Positions 6,178-13,211 are shown, numbered from the stretch's first letter. The stretch: 13,211 nt of DNA from Phycisphaerae bacterium (GCA_030667885.1 DAOUVA010000058.1:1-13211); one strand, 5' to 3'. Program-made: numbers and translations. Notes: generated from the letters alone by a model not told the origin.

Positions 6178-6181
6178 CTTT

Positions 6182-7453
6182 TTAGGCCGATTCTTTTTTT
6201 GTTGTTTGCTTGGCTGATAACAGTTCGGCTTTGCCCTCGACGATATCGCGGTTTATTATATATTTCGCAGGCTTTGTTTCTTCGGGCAGTTGGTACATCA
6301 GGTCAATCATTAACTCTTCTGTGATAGCACGCAATGCCCGGGCGCCGGTGTCACGTTTGAGGGCTTTCTGAGCCAGGGCGTGCAGGCCGTCTTCTGTAAA
6401 CTCAAGCTCGGCGTCCTCCATCTGGAAAAATTTTTGATACTGCTTGCAGAGCGCATTCTTCGGCTGAGTCAGAATATCTATAAGTGCATTTTCATCGAGA
6501 GTTGTAAGAGTTGTAATTACAGGAAGCCGGCCCACCATTTCAGGAATCATTCCATACTCGATAATATCCTCCGGTACCACCTGCTGCAATATGTCGCTGT
6601 ATTCGCTTTTTTCGTCGGTTTTGCCGGCCAGTTCGGAATTGAAGCCAATCATTTTTTTGCCGAGACGCTTTTTGATAATATTTTCCAGGCCTACAAAGGT
6701 TCCGCCGCATATAAAAAGTATCTGTGTGGTGTCGAGTTGTATGTACGACTGCTCGGGGTGTTTTCTGCCGCCCTGAGGCGGGATGTTTGCGGTGGTACCT
6801 TCGAGCATTTTTAACAGGGCCTGCTGGACGCCTTCTCCCGAGACGTCACGGGTAATTGAGACGTTCTGAGAGGTTTTGCCGACCTTATCTATTTCATCGA
6901 TATAGACGATTCCCCGTTGCGCCGTTTCTATATCGTAGTCTGCGGCCTGGAGTAATCGCAGCAGAAAATTTTCAACATCTTCACCGACGTATCCTGCCTC
7001 GGTAACTGTCGTCGCGTCGCATATTGCGAACGGCACTTCAAGTTTATTTGCGAGTGTGCGGGCTAGGAGGGTTTTGCCGGAACCCGTCGGGCCGATTAAA
7101 AGAACATTGGATTTGTCTATCTCGACATCGCTGTCGTTGCTGTCTGTGTGCACCAGCCGTTTGTAGTGGTTATGGACAGCGACTGAAAGATATTTTTTGG
7201 CATGTTCCTGCCCAATTACGTACTGGTCCAGATATTCTTTTATTGTTCTCGGTTTGGGCATTTCTTCAAGACTAACGCCGCCTATGCCGGTTCGCTTGCG
7301 GTTTTGCCGGATGATGTTATGGCACAACTCAACACATTCCGGACAAATATAGACTTTGCTGGGGCCTTCTATGAGCGTGTCGGACTGAGTGTCAGCCCTG
7401 CCGCAGAAACTGCAGATTGCCTTGGTTTTTTTCGTATTTGATTGCTTGCCCAT
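6182..7453 (-). CDS. clpX: ClpX, ATP-dependent protease substrate-unfolding subunit
   Basis: The protein is 423 residues, full length for ClpX, the AAA+ unfoldase that feeds proteins into ClpP. The N-terminal zinc-binding domain has four cysteines (C14, C17, C37, C40). The AAA+ module shows Walker A GPTGSGKT (121-128), pore loop GYVG (154-157), Walker B VYIDEID (183-189), the RKH loop (230-232), the IGF loop that docks on ClpP (269-271) and sensor 2 GARALR near the C-terminus. The IGF loop implies a ClpP partner, but clpP is not adjacent: the upstream neighbour is a phosphatase and the downstream neighbours are the MNT/HEPN genes. ATG 7451-7453 is preceded by GGAAG about 6 bases upstream. A candidate promoter lies in the 116-base gap before it. 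Confidence 0.97.
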   Translation of the reverse strand: MGKQSNTKKTKAICSFCGRADTQSDTLIEGPSKVYICPECVELCHNIIRQNRKRTGIGGVSLEEMPKPRTIKEYLDQYVIGQEHAKKYLSVAVHNHYKRLVHTDSNDSDVEIDKSNVLLIGPTGSGKTLLARTLANKLEVPFAICDATTVTEAGYVGEDVENFLLRLLQAADYDIETAQRGIVYIDEIDKVGKTSQNVSITRDVSGEGVQQALLKMLEGTTANIPPQGGRKHPEQSYIQLDTTQILFICGGTFVGLENIIKKRLGKKMIGFNSELAGKTDEKSEYSDILQQVVPEDIIEYGMIPEMVGRLPVITTLTTLDENALIDILTQPKNALCKQYQKFFQMEDAELEFTEDGLHALAQKALKRDTGARALRAITEELMIDLMYQLPEETKPAKYIINRDIVEGKAELLSAKQTTKKESA

Positions 7454-7504
7454 TTTTAGCTTCCAAACCTCAGGTTAATTCTTATTCTTTTCATTATTTC
7501 AGAC

Positions 7505-7533
7505 ATTGTATCCCATGGTGGATATTTATGCAA
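7505..7533 (-). promoter_or_regulatory. Candidate promoter of clpX (and downstream MNT-HEPN)
   Basis: On the minus strand TTGCAT (7533-7528) and TACAAT (7510-7505, 5 of 6 to consensus) are 17 bases apart. A start near 7498 would give a leader of about 45 bases. The -35 matches only TTG, so confidence is moderate. No terminator is visible after the phosphatase stop at 7570, so read-through is also possible. Confidence 0.4.
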
Positions 7534-7569
7534 GTTTTTACGAAACCTTTGATGTTGTCCAGGCCGTCT

Positions 7570-9210
7570 TTATTTGGCTTTTTTGCCGGTCAGTTGACTT
7601 TTTTTGAGGGAAAACGTGTAGATGGCCTCGTTATCGATGCTGATTATTTTGTAGGTTACCTGAGGGTCGGCTATAGTAGTATCAAACTGGAGCCGTCCGA
7701 ATGAGCATTTCTTGTTGTAGCCGAATAAAGAGTCGGGCATTACTTTATGTGTGTGGATGTTAGTCAGTTTCGAACTTTCGAATTCATACAGCGGATACCC
7801 GTCCGGCCTTTCAATCTTCCAGATGTCGGAGCGATGGCGGTCCGCTGAGATGAGTATTACACCGTCAATATTGTTGGATTCGAGAAAGGAAAAAATCTGC
7901 TCCCGCTCTGTTTTATAACCCTGCCATGGGTCTTTACTGCCCGGCTTGGCGCCATAAGACCAGGGTACGGGCGAAGCGAGCACTTTGAAAGTTGCCTTAG
8001 AGGATTTCAATTTTTTTAATAGCCACATTTTCTGGACATCGCCGAGCATCGAGGGATTCGTAACATTGGATTTGGTACGATAGTAGCGGCCATCCAACAT
8101 AAAGAAATCGACATCGCCGATGGAGAAATCAAACCAGCACCCCGGTTGTTCTTCCCCTCCGGCATAGTAAGGATTGACCCAGTTGTTGACAAATGTGCGC
8201 CAGACAGGAATCTTCCAGTAAGGTTTGAGGATTTCCGGTCCGCCACCGGCATCGTTGGTTGTGAAGTCGTGGTCGTCCCAGATGGCAAAAATGGCCGTCG
8301 AGGCGGCAAAATCCCTGAATTCGAGACGTGACTGGCGCCGATAATAGCAATATTGCTGGACGGCCTGTCGTGTAGGATTATCGATATATACGTTGTCGCC
8401 GAGTAAGAGAAATGCATGCAGATTGTGAGAGGTAATCGTATCCCACATTCTTTCGTACTGTGGAGTGAAGCCCGCTCCGCCCCCGAAGCCAATCCAAAAT
8501 TGACTTGCCGACCCTGAAGCTGGAAAACTGCGGAACGCCCACTGTCGCGGTTGAAGCCTGCCGTCCACCAGCAGTTTGTAGGAGTAGCGGGTGTCGGGTT
8601 TTAAGCCCCGGACGGTAAGCACCGCTGTAAAGTCTTTTTCTTTGCTTGTCGTAACGATAGAAGAGCTGATAGGCGAATTCGCTTTTCGTGATGTACCGAT
8701 GAGGACCTGTACGGGCACTTCGTTGGCTGTGCGCACCCAGAACTTCGCGCTGGTATCAGTAACGCAGCCGAGCATGGGGCCGTGCAGGAGTTCCATGCCA
8801 TATTTTTGAGCCAATGTCTTAAACTCGGCGCTGTCGGCCAGAGGTTTTAACAAATCTCTGGGGCCGGCGAGGAAGCGACTGAATGGAAGTCCTTCATCGA
8901 GGGCTTTTTTCACGTAGGTCATAGCTGTGGCTATATTATTGTTTTGAGTATAGGCAACTGCAAGCCCATAAATGGATTCGAGGTCTCTGGGGTGTTCGTT
9001 AAGATAGCCCTCGAAGTGTTTTATTGCAGCGTCATGCTGGCCGTCAACGATTTGTGAAATTGCATCTCTGCTTATTAACTTATATTGTTCCTGGGCACAA
9101 ACGGTAGGGACAAAAAAGAATAACATCAGCAGACATATAAGCGAAAATTGCCATGTTTTATTTGCTGCTTTGTCTAACAGCTTAATATTCAGCAGACCTT
9201 GAAGATTCAT
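7570..9210 (-). CDS. Secreted TPR plus PhoD-like metallophosphatase
   Basis: The protein is 546 residues. A hydrophobic segment (21-37) ending in VCA before QE predicts signal peptidase cleavage after residue 39, so it acts outside the cytoplasm. Residues about 42-135 form TPR-like helices (AAIKHFEGYLNEHP, AVAYTQNNNIATAMTYVKKAL). A fibronectin-like N-terminal PhoD domain follows (about 144-230; AKFWVRT, GLKPDTRYSYKLLVDG), then the phosphatase domain with LLLGDNVYID (268-277), WDDHDF (311-316) and ISADRHRSDIW (454-464). These match PhoD-type alkaline phosphatase/phosphodiesterases. The strand before GDN reads GFGGGAGF (241-248) where PhoD usually has a Ser-Cys pair, so the Cys iron ligand seems absent. 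The Shine-Dalgarno GGAGG (9217-9221) is 6 bases from ATG 9210. It lies 37 bases after the oxidoreductase gamma gene and may be read from it. Substrate unknown. Confidence 0.88.
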   Translation of the reverse strand: MNLQGLLNIKLLDKAANKTWQFSLICLLMLFFFVPTVCAQEQYKLISRDAISQIVDGQHDAAIKHFEGYLNEHPRDLESIYGLAVAYTQNNNIATAMTYVKKALDEGLPFSRFLAGPRDLLKPLADSAEFKTLAQKYGMELLHGPMLGCVTDTSAKFWVRTANEVPVQVLIGTSRKANSPISSSIVTTSKEKDFTAVLTVRGLKPDTRYSYKLLVDGRLQPRQWAFRSFPASGSASQFWIGFGGGAGFTPQYERMWDTITSHNLHAFLLLGDNVYIDNPTRQAVQQYCYYRRQSRLEFRDFAASTAIFAIWDDHDFTTNDAGGGPEILKPYWKIPVWRTFVNNWVNPYYAGGEEQPGCWFDFSIGDVDFFMLDGRYYRTKSNVTNPSMLGDVQKMWLLKKLKSSKATFKVLASPVPWSYGAKPGSKDPWQGYKTEREQIFSFLESNNIDGVILISADRHRSDIWKIERPDGYPLYEFESSKLTNIHTHKVMPDSLFGYNKKCSFGRLQFDTTIADPQVTYKIISIDNEAIYTFSLKKSQLTGKKAK

Positions 9211-9247
9211 TTTATTCCTCCGACTTATTGTTCTGTGTCTTGTTTGC

Positions 9248-9817
9248 TCAAACCTTGCAGCATGATTTCGTGAATTCGGCGCCGCATTGAAGGGCTTTGA
9301 TATTTACCGGCAAAGTTTTATAGTATCGTTTCGCAAGTACATTGGGCAAAGCTTGTCCGGCCTGGTCGGCTGTGAGGAGTTTCCGCTTTTGCAGATACGC
9401 ACCCAAAGCTACCATATTGGCGCTTTTCTGACTGCCTAATTCAACAGCCAATTCGTCGGCGGGGATGGAAATTATCTCGATTGTCTCGTCCAGTTGCGGT
9501 TCAGTATCAATCAGGGAGCTGTTCATTATTAGCAAGCCGTGGTTTTTAAGACGTGGGCCGAATTTATTCAGTGACGCCTTGTTCATTACAATTAATGAGT
9601 CGGGTTTTGCGACGACGGGACAGGCGATTTTTGTCTCTGAAATAATCACCATACAATTTGCGGTACCGCCTCGAACCTCGGCCCCGTAAGAGGGCATATA
9701 TGTTACCTCTTTCCCGGCCTGCATTGCAGTCTGGGCCAACAGTTTGCCGGTCAGCATAATCCCCTGTCCGCCGAAACCGGCAATGATAATCTCTTCATAA
9801 AAACCGTTTGCTGTCAT
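9248..9817 (-). CDS. 2-oxoacid:ferredoxin oxidoreductase, gamma subunit
   Basis: The protein is 189 residues, the size of a separate gamma subunit. The N-terminus has AGFGGQGIMLTGKLLAQTA (13-31), the signature of the pyruvate/ketoisovalerate oxidoreductase catalytic gamma domain. SYGAEVRGGTANC (43-55) is also conserved. The gamma chain helps form the coenzyme-A site of the cytoplasmic complex. An AAGGG about 6 bases before ATG 9817 lies in the end of the beta gene, and only two bases separate the beta stop from this ATG, so the two are co-translated. The C-terminus has a Cys pair (SCCKV) of no known role. In archaeal VorA this domain is fused to beta; here it is free-standing. Confidence 0.93.
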   Translation of the reverse strand: MTANGFYEEIIIAGFGGQGIMLTGKLLAQTAMQAGKEVTYMPSYGAEVRGGTANCMVIISETKIACPVVAKPDSLIVMNKASLNKFGPRLKNHGLLIMNSSLIDTEPQLDETIEIISIPADELAVELGSQKSANMVALGAYLQKRKLLTADQAGQALPNVLAKRYYKTLPVNIKALQCGAEFTKSCCKV

Positions 9818-9819
9818 TG

Positions 9820-10554
9820 TTAGCCCTTCAATCGGCCCAAAGGAAAAACCTTTGTCATTTCATTATCGATCCATTTTGTCGCATCTGCCGGACTCATTCG
9901 CCAGTATGTCGGGCAGGTGCTGAGCAGCTCAACAAGTGAAAGGCCGGGGGCTTTGTTTCTCTGTTGCTCAAAAGCGTGTTTCAGGGCTTTTTTGGCCTTG
10001 CGTATATTAGGCGTCGTGCTCAGTGCGCATCGCTCGATATAACTTACACCCGGCAGCACTGCCAGCAGTTCTGAGACACAGAGAGGATAACCCTCTTCGG
10101 CAACATTCCTGCCTTTAGGCGTTGTCGCTGTTATCTGGTCAGCCATTGTTGTCGGAGCCATTTGTCCCCCCGTCATTCCAAAGACGGCATTGTTAATGAA
10201 TATGACTGTTATTTGTTCGCCACGATGTCCGGCGTGCAGAATCTCACCGGCCCCGATACTCGCCAGGTCACCGTCGCCCTGATACGAGAAGATTATTTTG
10301 TCCGGATTTGTCCTTTTCATACCCGTCGCAACGGCCGGTGCTCTGCCGTGGGCAACCTCTATCATATCGACGTCAATGTAGTCATACTCCAGCACCGCGC
10401 AACCTACAGGAGCTATGCCGATAGTGCTCCCCCGTATGCCGAGTTCATCAATGACCTCCGCGATCAATCGGTGAGCTATACCATGTCCGCATCCGGGACA
10501 ATAATGTGTCGGGCAATCTTTGAGGGTAGGTGTTCGCTTAAACACGGTTTTCAT
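9820..10554 (-). CDS. 2-oxoacid:ferredoxin oxidoreductase, beta (TPP-binding) subunit
   Basis: The protein is 244 residues. It binds thiamine diphosphate and catalyses decarboxylation of the 2-oxoacid. Visible are YCPGCGHG (18-25), a conserved family segment with a Cys pair, the TPP motif GDGDLASIG (93-101) with NNAVFGMTGGQ (121-131), and APTT (133-136). It is 244 residues long, in the range of stand-alone beta chains (about 240-290). The overlap ATGA with the alpha gene (TGA 10551-10553, ATG 10552-10554) shows strict translational coupling. The sequence is closest to the beta partner of VorB-type alpha chains (2-oxoisovalerate or related branched 2-oxoacids), but 2-oxoglutarate or pyruvate cannot be excluded. 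Confidence 0.93.
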   Translation of the reverse strand: MKTVFKRTPTLKDCPTHYCPGCGHGIAHRLIAEVIDELGIRGSTIGIAPVGCAVLEYDYIDVDMIEVAHGRAPAVATGMKRTNPDKIIFSYQGDGDLASIGAGEILHAGHRGEQITVIFINNAVFGMTGGQMAPTTMADQITATTPKGRNVAEEGYPLCVSELLAVLPGVSYIERCALSTTPNIRKAKKALKHAFEQQRNKAPGLSLVELLSTCPTYWRMSPADATKWIDNEMTKVFPLGRLKG

Positions 10555-11645
10555 GTCTTGGCCCCCAAGGTCAATTGCCTTATTTTATCGAGAATCTCCT
10601 CAACAGTAGGTACTCCCCCGCCCGGCCTGCCGTAAAATACGACCGGAGATTTTCCAGCTACGGCAAGTTTTACATCCTCGACCATTTGGCCGGTACTCAT
10701 TTCAACGGTCAAAAACAGCCGGAATTCATCAGCGGCTTTGCTGATTTGCTCTGTTGGAAAAGGCCACAGGGTGATAGGGCGTATCCAGCCGACCTTGATT
10801 CCTTCTTCTCTTGCACGGGTTACTGCCCCGCTGACGATTCTTGCTGCAACGCCATAGGCGACGACGACGATTTCGGCGTCGTCAACCTCGTATTCTTCGC
10901 ATAGAACTTCATTTTTTTGGATCTGCTTGTATTTGTCATCTAACTTAAAGTTTAGATCTTCCAATACTCCCTCACCGAGCCATAATGAGCGAACGATATT
11001 TTGCTCTCTGTCTTTGGCCCCGGTCAGCGCCCAGTCTTTGGGCGGCAATTCGACACTTGGCCTTTTCTTCAAAACAACCGGCTCCATCATCTGCCCTAAA
11101 AAACCATCAGCCAGGATCATTGCGGTCATTAGATATTTATCAGCAAGTTCGAATGCCAGCGAAATACAGTCGGCCATCTCCTGAACACTCGAAGGACCAA
11201 AAACGATGGTTCGGTAGTCACCGTGTCCGCCTCCTCGGGTGGCCTGAAAATAATCGCTCTGTGACGGTGCAATGTTACCCAGGCCCGGACCTCCACGCAT
11301 TACGTTGACCACTACCGCCGGTAGCTCAGCACCTGCCAGAAAGCTCATTCCCTCCTGCATTAGACTTATGCCAGGGCTGGATGAGCTTGTCATAGCTCTT
11401 TTGCCCGTTGCCGAAGCTCCGAATACCATATTAATTGCCGCCAGCTCGCTTTCGCTCTGTACAAAAACCCGGCCTTCCTCCGGCATCCTGCGGGACATAT
11501 AAGCCGGGATCTCGTTTTGCGGTGTAATCGGATATCCGAAATAAGCATCGCATCCGGCAAGAATAGCCGCTTCTGCAAGCGCCTCATTGCCGCACATTAA
11601 AACCCGCTCTTCTGTTCCGATAGAAATTTGCCCTTTTTCTACCAT
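10551..11645 (-). CDS. vorB: 2-oxoacid:ferredoxin oxidoreductase, alpha subunit (VorB type)
   Basis: The protein is 364 residues, normal for a free-standing alpha chain. It contains GYPITPQNEIP (37-47), the conserved SSSSPGISLMQEG (87-99) and RGGPGLGNIAPSQSDYFQAT (117-136). The last motif, with GGGHGDYR after it, is typical of chains annotated as 3-methyl-2-oxobutanoate (2-oxoisovalerate) ferredoxin oxidoreductase VorB, as opposed to KorA chains which usually have RGGPSTG there. The C-terminal part has the domain II arm, with WIRPITLWPFP. The enzyme makes acyl-CoA, CO2 and reduced ferredoxin in anaerobes, and can run in reverse for biosynthesis. It lies 27 bases after the ferredoxin gene, with AGGGA about 9 bases before ATG 11645. 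Substrate specificity is not proven by motifs. Confidence 0.92.
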   Translation of the reverse strand: MVEKGQISIGTEERVLMCGNEALAEAAILAGCDAYFGYPITPQNEIPAYMSRRMPEEGRVFVQSESELAAINMVFGASATGKRAMTSSSSPGISLMQEGMSFLAGAELPAVVVNVMRGGPGLGNIAPSQSDYFQATRGGGHGDYRTIVFGPSSVQEMADCISLAFELADKYLMTAMILADGFLGQMMEPVVLKKRPSVELPPKDWALTGAKDREQNIVRSLWLGEGVLEDLNFKLDDKYKQIQKNEVLCEEYEVDDAEIVVVAYGVAARIVSGAVTRAREEGIKVGWIRPITLWPFPTEQISKAADEFRLFLTVEMSTGQMVEDVKLAVAGKSPVVFYGRPGGGVPTVEEILDKIRQLTLGAKT

Positions 11646-11672
11646 ATTCTTGATCCCTGCTTACGACGGGGC

Positions 11673-11975
11673 TTATGCTTTTTCCTTCATTAGACTCAAC
11701 TTCGGTTTTTTCGCTGGTTCGGCAATTGTCTCGATTTTGCTGCTTTGATTATGAAATACTTCAATTATGGCTTCCGGACAAATAATCGCACAGGCTCCAC
11801 AGCCTGTACAGTCCGTATTGTCGGATTTAGCCGGGAAGAAACCGTTTTTATTGGATTTTTTGGACACGATGATGCATCCCTTCGGACATGCCATTATGCA
11901 CAAGCCACAGCCTTTACATCGTTCGATATTAATATTAATTTTACCGGCCATCTGGATAACTACGAGTAAATTCAT
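11673..11975 (-). CDS. 2-oxoacid:ferredoxin oxidoreductase, delta subunit (2[4Fe-4S] ferredoxin)
   Basis: The protein is 100 residues. Two CxxCxxCxxxCP clusters are complete: C20, C23, C26, C30 and C56, C59, C62, C66, each binding one [4Fe-4S] centre, so this is the electron-transfer chain of the complex that passes electrons on to free ferredoxin. An insert of about 20 residues between the clusters and a charged C-terminal tail of about 30 residues extend it beyond the minimal bacterial ferredoxin. Two starts are possible: ATG 11975 and ATG 11951 (MAGKININIERCKGC). Neither has a Shine-Dalgarno. The candidate promoter at 11998-12026 would start RNA near 11991, only about 16 bases before the first ATG, so 11975 is kept. 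It heads the four-gene operon. Confidence 0.88.
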   Translation of the reverse strand: MNLLVVIQMAGKININIERCKGCGLCIMACPKGCIIVSKKSNKNGFFPAKSDNTDCTGCGACAIICPEAIIEVFHNQSSKIETIAEPAKKPKLSLMKEKA

Positions 11976-11997
11976 CTATTGTTTATTCAATTCGTGG

Positions 11998-12026
11998 ATT
12001 CTAACAGGCATTAGCACCATTGTAAA
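11998..12026 (-). promoter_or_regulatory. Candidate promoter of the oxidoreductase operon
   Basis: Minus-strand TTTACA (12026-12021, 5 of 6 to TTGACA) and TAGAAT (12003-11998, 5 of 6) are separated by exactly 17 bases, and TGT just before the -10 makes it an extended -10. A start near 11991 gives a very short leader to the ferredoxin ATG. Confidence 0.6.
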
Positions 12027-12191
12027 GTCAAAAGGCGATTAAATCGATGCCCATAAATTATCCAGCTGACCGTAAAAAGCCTTCTATGTTCTGAAATTAC
12101 CCGAATAAATCGTTCGAAATTAAGCGGATTATTCTCGATAGGTGAATTGTATTTTTGTTGTGACTTACACGTATTTGCGATAACAACTCGC
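12027..12191. other. Gene-free middle of the divergent region between the oxidoreductase operon and the NagA-like gene
   Basis: The whole interval from 11976 to 12286 has no gene. I see no frame with coding character, no tRNA-like fold and no strong terminator here. It is AT-rich, contains a TTCGAA palindrome at 12113-12118, and is flanked by the two divergent candidate promoters. Confidence 0.4.
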
Positions 12192-12220
12192 TGGACAAAA
12201 ATACCATAATGGCTTAAACT
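12192..12220 (+). promoter_or_regulatory. Weak candidate promoter of the NagA-like gene
   Basis: TGGACA (12192-12197, 5 of 6 to TTGACA) and TAAACT (12215-12220, 4 of 6 to TATAAT) have a 17-base spacer. A start near 12227 would give a leader of about 60 bases. CATAAT at 12205-12210 is a better -10 but has no -35 at proper distance. Confidence 0.3.
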
Positions 12221-12286
12221 AATACTGATAGATGATGTTAGTTATACTTCATTTTACCCTGAAACGGATTTTGCGAAAGTCTCATG

Positions 12287-13211
12287 ATGAATACAACTCG
12301 ACTCAAAGGTGGCTACGCAGTCACACCGAACAGCGTTGAACGTACCGATGTCATTATGCGCGACGACAGAGTCGAATTTGCCCCAGAGATGGACGATTGC
12401 AACGAAATCATCGATATCACCGGCAAATATGTCGTCCCAGGATTTGTTGACATACATTTTCACGGTTACAACCTCTTTGAATTCACCAGCGGCCTATATG
12501 ACCCAAAATCCGAGACCTTTGATAATAGCCCCTCTATGTATGAACATGGGCTGGATATGCTCAGAAAGACCCTGGCGAGGTTCGGTGTGACAGGTTTTTA
12601 CATAGGGACCTGGGCCAGCCCCGTTGAGAACCTGCGGCATTGTTTTGCGCAACTACACAATTATCTAAGTAAACCGCAATCACAGCCGGGGGCCAGGCTT
12701 TTGGGCGGACTTTTAGAGGGTAGTTTCATAAATCCTCTGATGGCCGGCGCTCAAAATCCTGACATGGTTCTTGAATTTGCCACCGACTCCTTCGATAGCA
12801 TCGACGACAAAGGGACAATCAAGCTGGCCAATGTAGTGCCGGATTTTGGGAAACCCGGCTTTGAGCTGATTGAATATCTCACGAACAAAGGCATCATAGT
12901 TGGTGCCGGACACAGCAACGCAACCTGTGAGCAGATCGAAGAAGCAATCCGGGTCGGTCTTAAGTACTTCATTCACTTTACCAACGGCCCGACCGGCGGT
13001 TCCTACAAGCCGTTCCACGGCGGCGGAGCGATTGAAGCTGTGCTGAAATCCGATGAGCTTTATGCCGAGCAGATTCTTGACGGCTACCATGTCAATCCCG
13101 CCTACGTGAGGGACATCCTGAAGCGAAAAGGCGCAGGCCGGATAATCGGTGTAACAGACTGTCTGTTCGCGGCGGGCTCAAAGGTCACGCAGTTCAAAGG
13201 CGGCGGTATCC
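12287..13211 (+). CDS. NagA-like N-acetylglucosamine-6-phosphate deacetylase (5' part)
   Basis: The frame stays open to the window edge, giving 308 codons of an expected 380 or so. Amidohydrolase metal-binding features are in order: GFVDIHFHG with H57 and H59, LLEGSFINP with E144, VGAGHSNAT with H209, FIHFTNGPTGG with H230, LDGYHVNP with H268, and VTDCLFAAG with the catalytic D291. These match the NagA family, which in the cytoplasm removes acetate from N-acetylglucosamine 6-phosphate during amino-sugar or wall recycling. It keeps HxH, unlike the E. coli enzyme, but replaces the usual HLEGP by LLEGS, and about 20 residues after the HxH (62-85) are unlike classical NagA, so the substrate may differ. 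Tandem ATGs occur at 12284 and 12287; the weak GAAAG (12275-12279) is better spaced from the second. No Shine-Dalgarno is strong. Confidence 0.85.
   Translation, partial: MNTTRLKGGYAVTPNSVERTDVIMRDDRVEFAPEMDDCNEIIDITGKYVVPGFVDIHFHGYNLFEFTSGLYDPKSETFDNSPSMYEHGLDMLRKTLARFGVTGFYIGTWASPVENLRHCFAQLHNYLSKPQSQPGARLLGGLLEGSFINPLMAGAQNPDMVLEFATDSFDSIDDKGTIKLANVVPDFGKPGFELIEYLTNKGIIVGAGHSNATCEQIEEAIRVGLKYFIHFTNGPTGGSYKPFHGGGAIEAVLKSDELYAEQILDGYHVNPAYVRDILKRKGAGRIIGVTDCLFAAGSKVTQFKGGGI

Noticed and set aside
6380..6814. 144-residue plus-strand open frame within clpX
   Set aside because: It is antisense to conserved ClpX motifs and has no recognisable features or ribosome site.
10162..10635. 157-residue plus-strand open frame
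   Set aside because: It is antisense to the beta subunit and the alpha/beta junction; it has no protein-like features.
12713..13090. 125-residue minus-strand open frame in the NagA-like gene
   Set aside because: The plus strand carries the amidohydrolase metal motifs through the same region without interruption.
1..13211. CRISPR array, tRNA or rRNA gene, or insertion sequence
   Set aside because: I saw no regularly spaced repeats, no cloverleaf-like segment and no transposase or terminal inverted repeats by eye.

Overview
The window reads as ordinary bacterial chromosome with one small accessory block. The proteins suggest a Gram-negative-type bacterium with an outer membrane, an anaerobic or facultative 2-oxoacid:ferredoxin metabolism and peptidoglycan. 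The style of the proteins (a short secreted beta-barrel protein, a long-N-terminus L,D-transpeptidase, a TPR-PhoD phosphatase fusion, a divergent NagA) reminds me of Planctomycetota, class Phycisphaerae. That assignment is recall of family style, not proof; no rRNA or other marker is present.

Layout, left to right. 1-172: the 3' end of an unidentified plus-strand gene and a strong terminator serving the next, minus-strand gene. 173-1000 (-): exported beta-barrel outer-membrane protein. 1001-1270: divergent control region with promoters for both sides and an A8-G-T8 palindrome. 1271-4374 (+): a three-gene run, rarA (replication-associated AAA+ ATPase), 5-formyltetrahydrofolate cyclo-ligase (touching rarA) and a LysM/YkuD L,D-transpeptidase (17 bases further on). 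4390-5406 (-): a solitary beta-type DNA methyltransferase. 5452-6150 (-): a nucleotidyltransferase (MNT) and a HEPN protein, overlapping by 11 bases; the HEPN gene carries a clear one-base frameshift. 6182-7453 (-): clpX with its own candidate promoter. 7570-9210 (-): secreted TPR plus PhoD-like phosphatase. 9248-11975 (-): a complete four-gene 2-oxoacid:ferredoxin oxidoreductase operon (ferredoxin, alpha, beta, gamma), closest by motif to the VorB type. 11976-12286: divergent control region. 12287-13211 (+): the first 308 codons of a NagA-like amidohydrolase that runs off the window.

How the genes work together. The vor genes encode one enzyme that oxidatively decarboxylates a 2-oxoacid to an acyl-CoA and passes electrons to ferredoxin; tight spacing (27, -4 and 2 bases) points to one transcript. 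The phosphatase gene follows by 37 bases and may be read through. clpX, MNT, HEPN and the methyltransferase lie head to tail in the same direction, so the accessory trio is probably read at least partly from the clpX transcript. A 7-bp inverted repeat overlapping the MNT Shine-Dalgarno sequence may modulate its translation.

The most notable observations are the broken HEPN gene next to an intact-looking MNT partner, the Shine-Dalgarno-covering hairpin before the MNT gene, and a near-consensus rarA promoter placed so that its transcript would start at or within a base of the ATG (leaderless). I found no CRISPR array, tRNA, rRNA or insertion sequence, and no convincing wholly new system.
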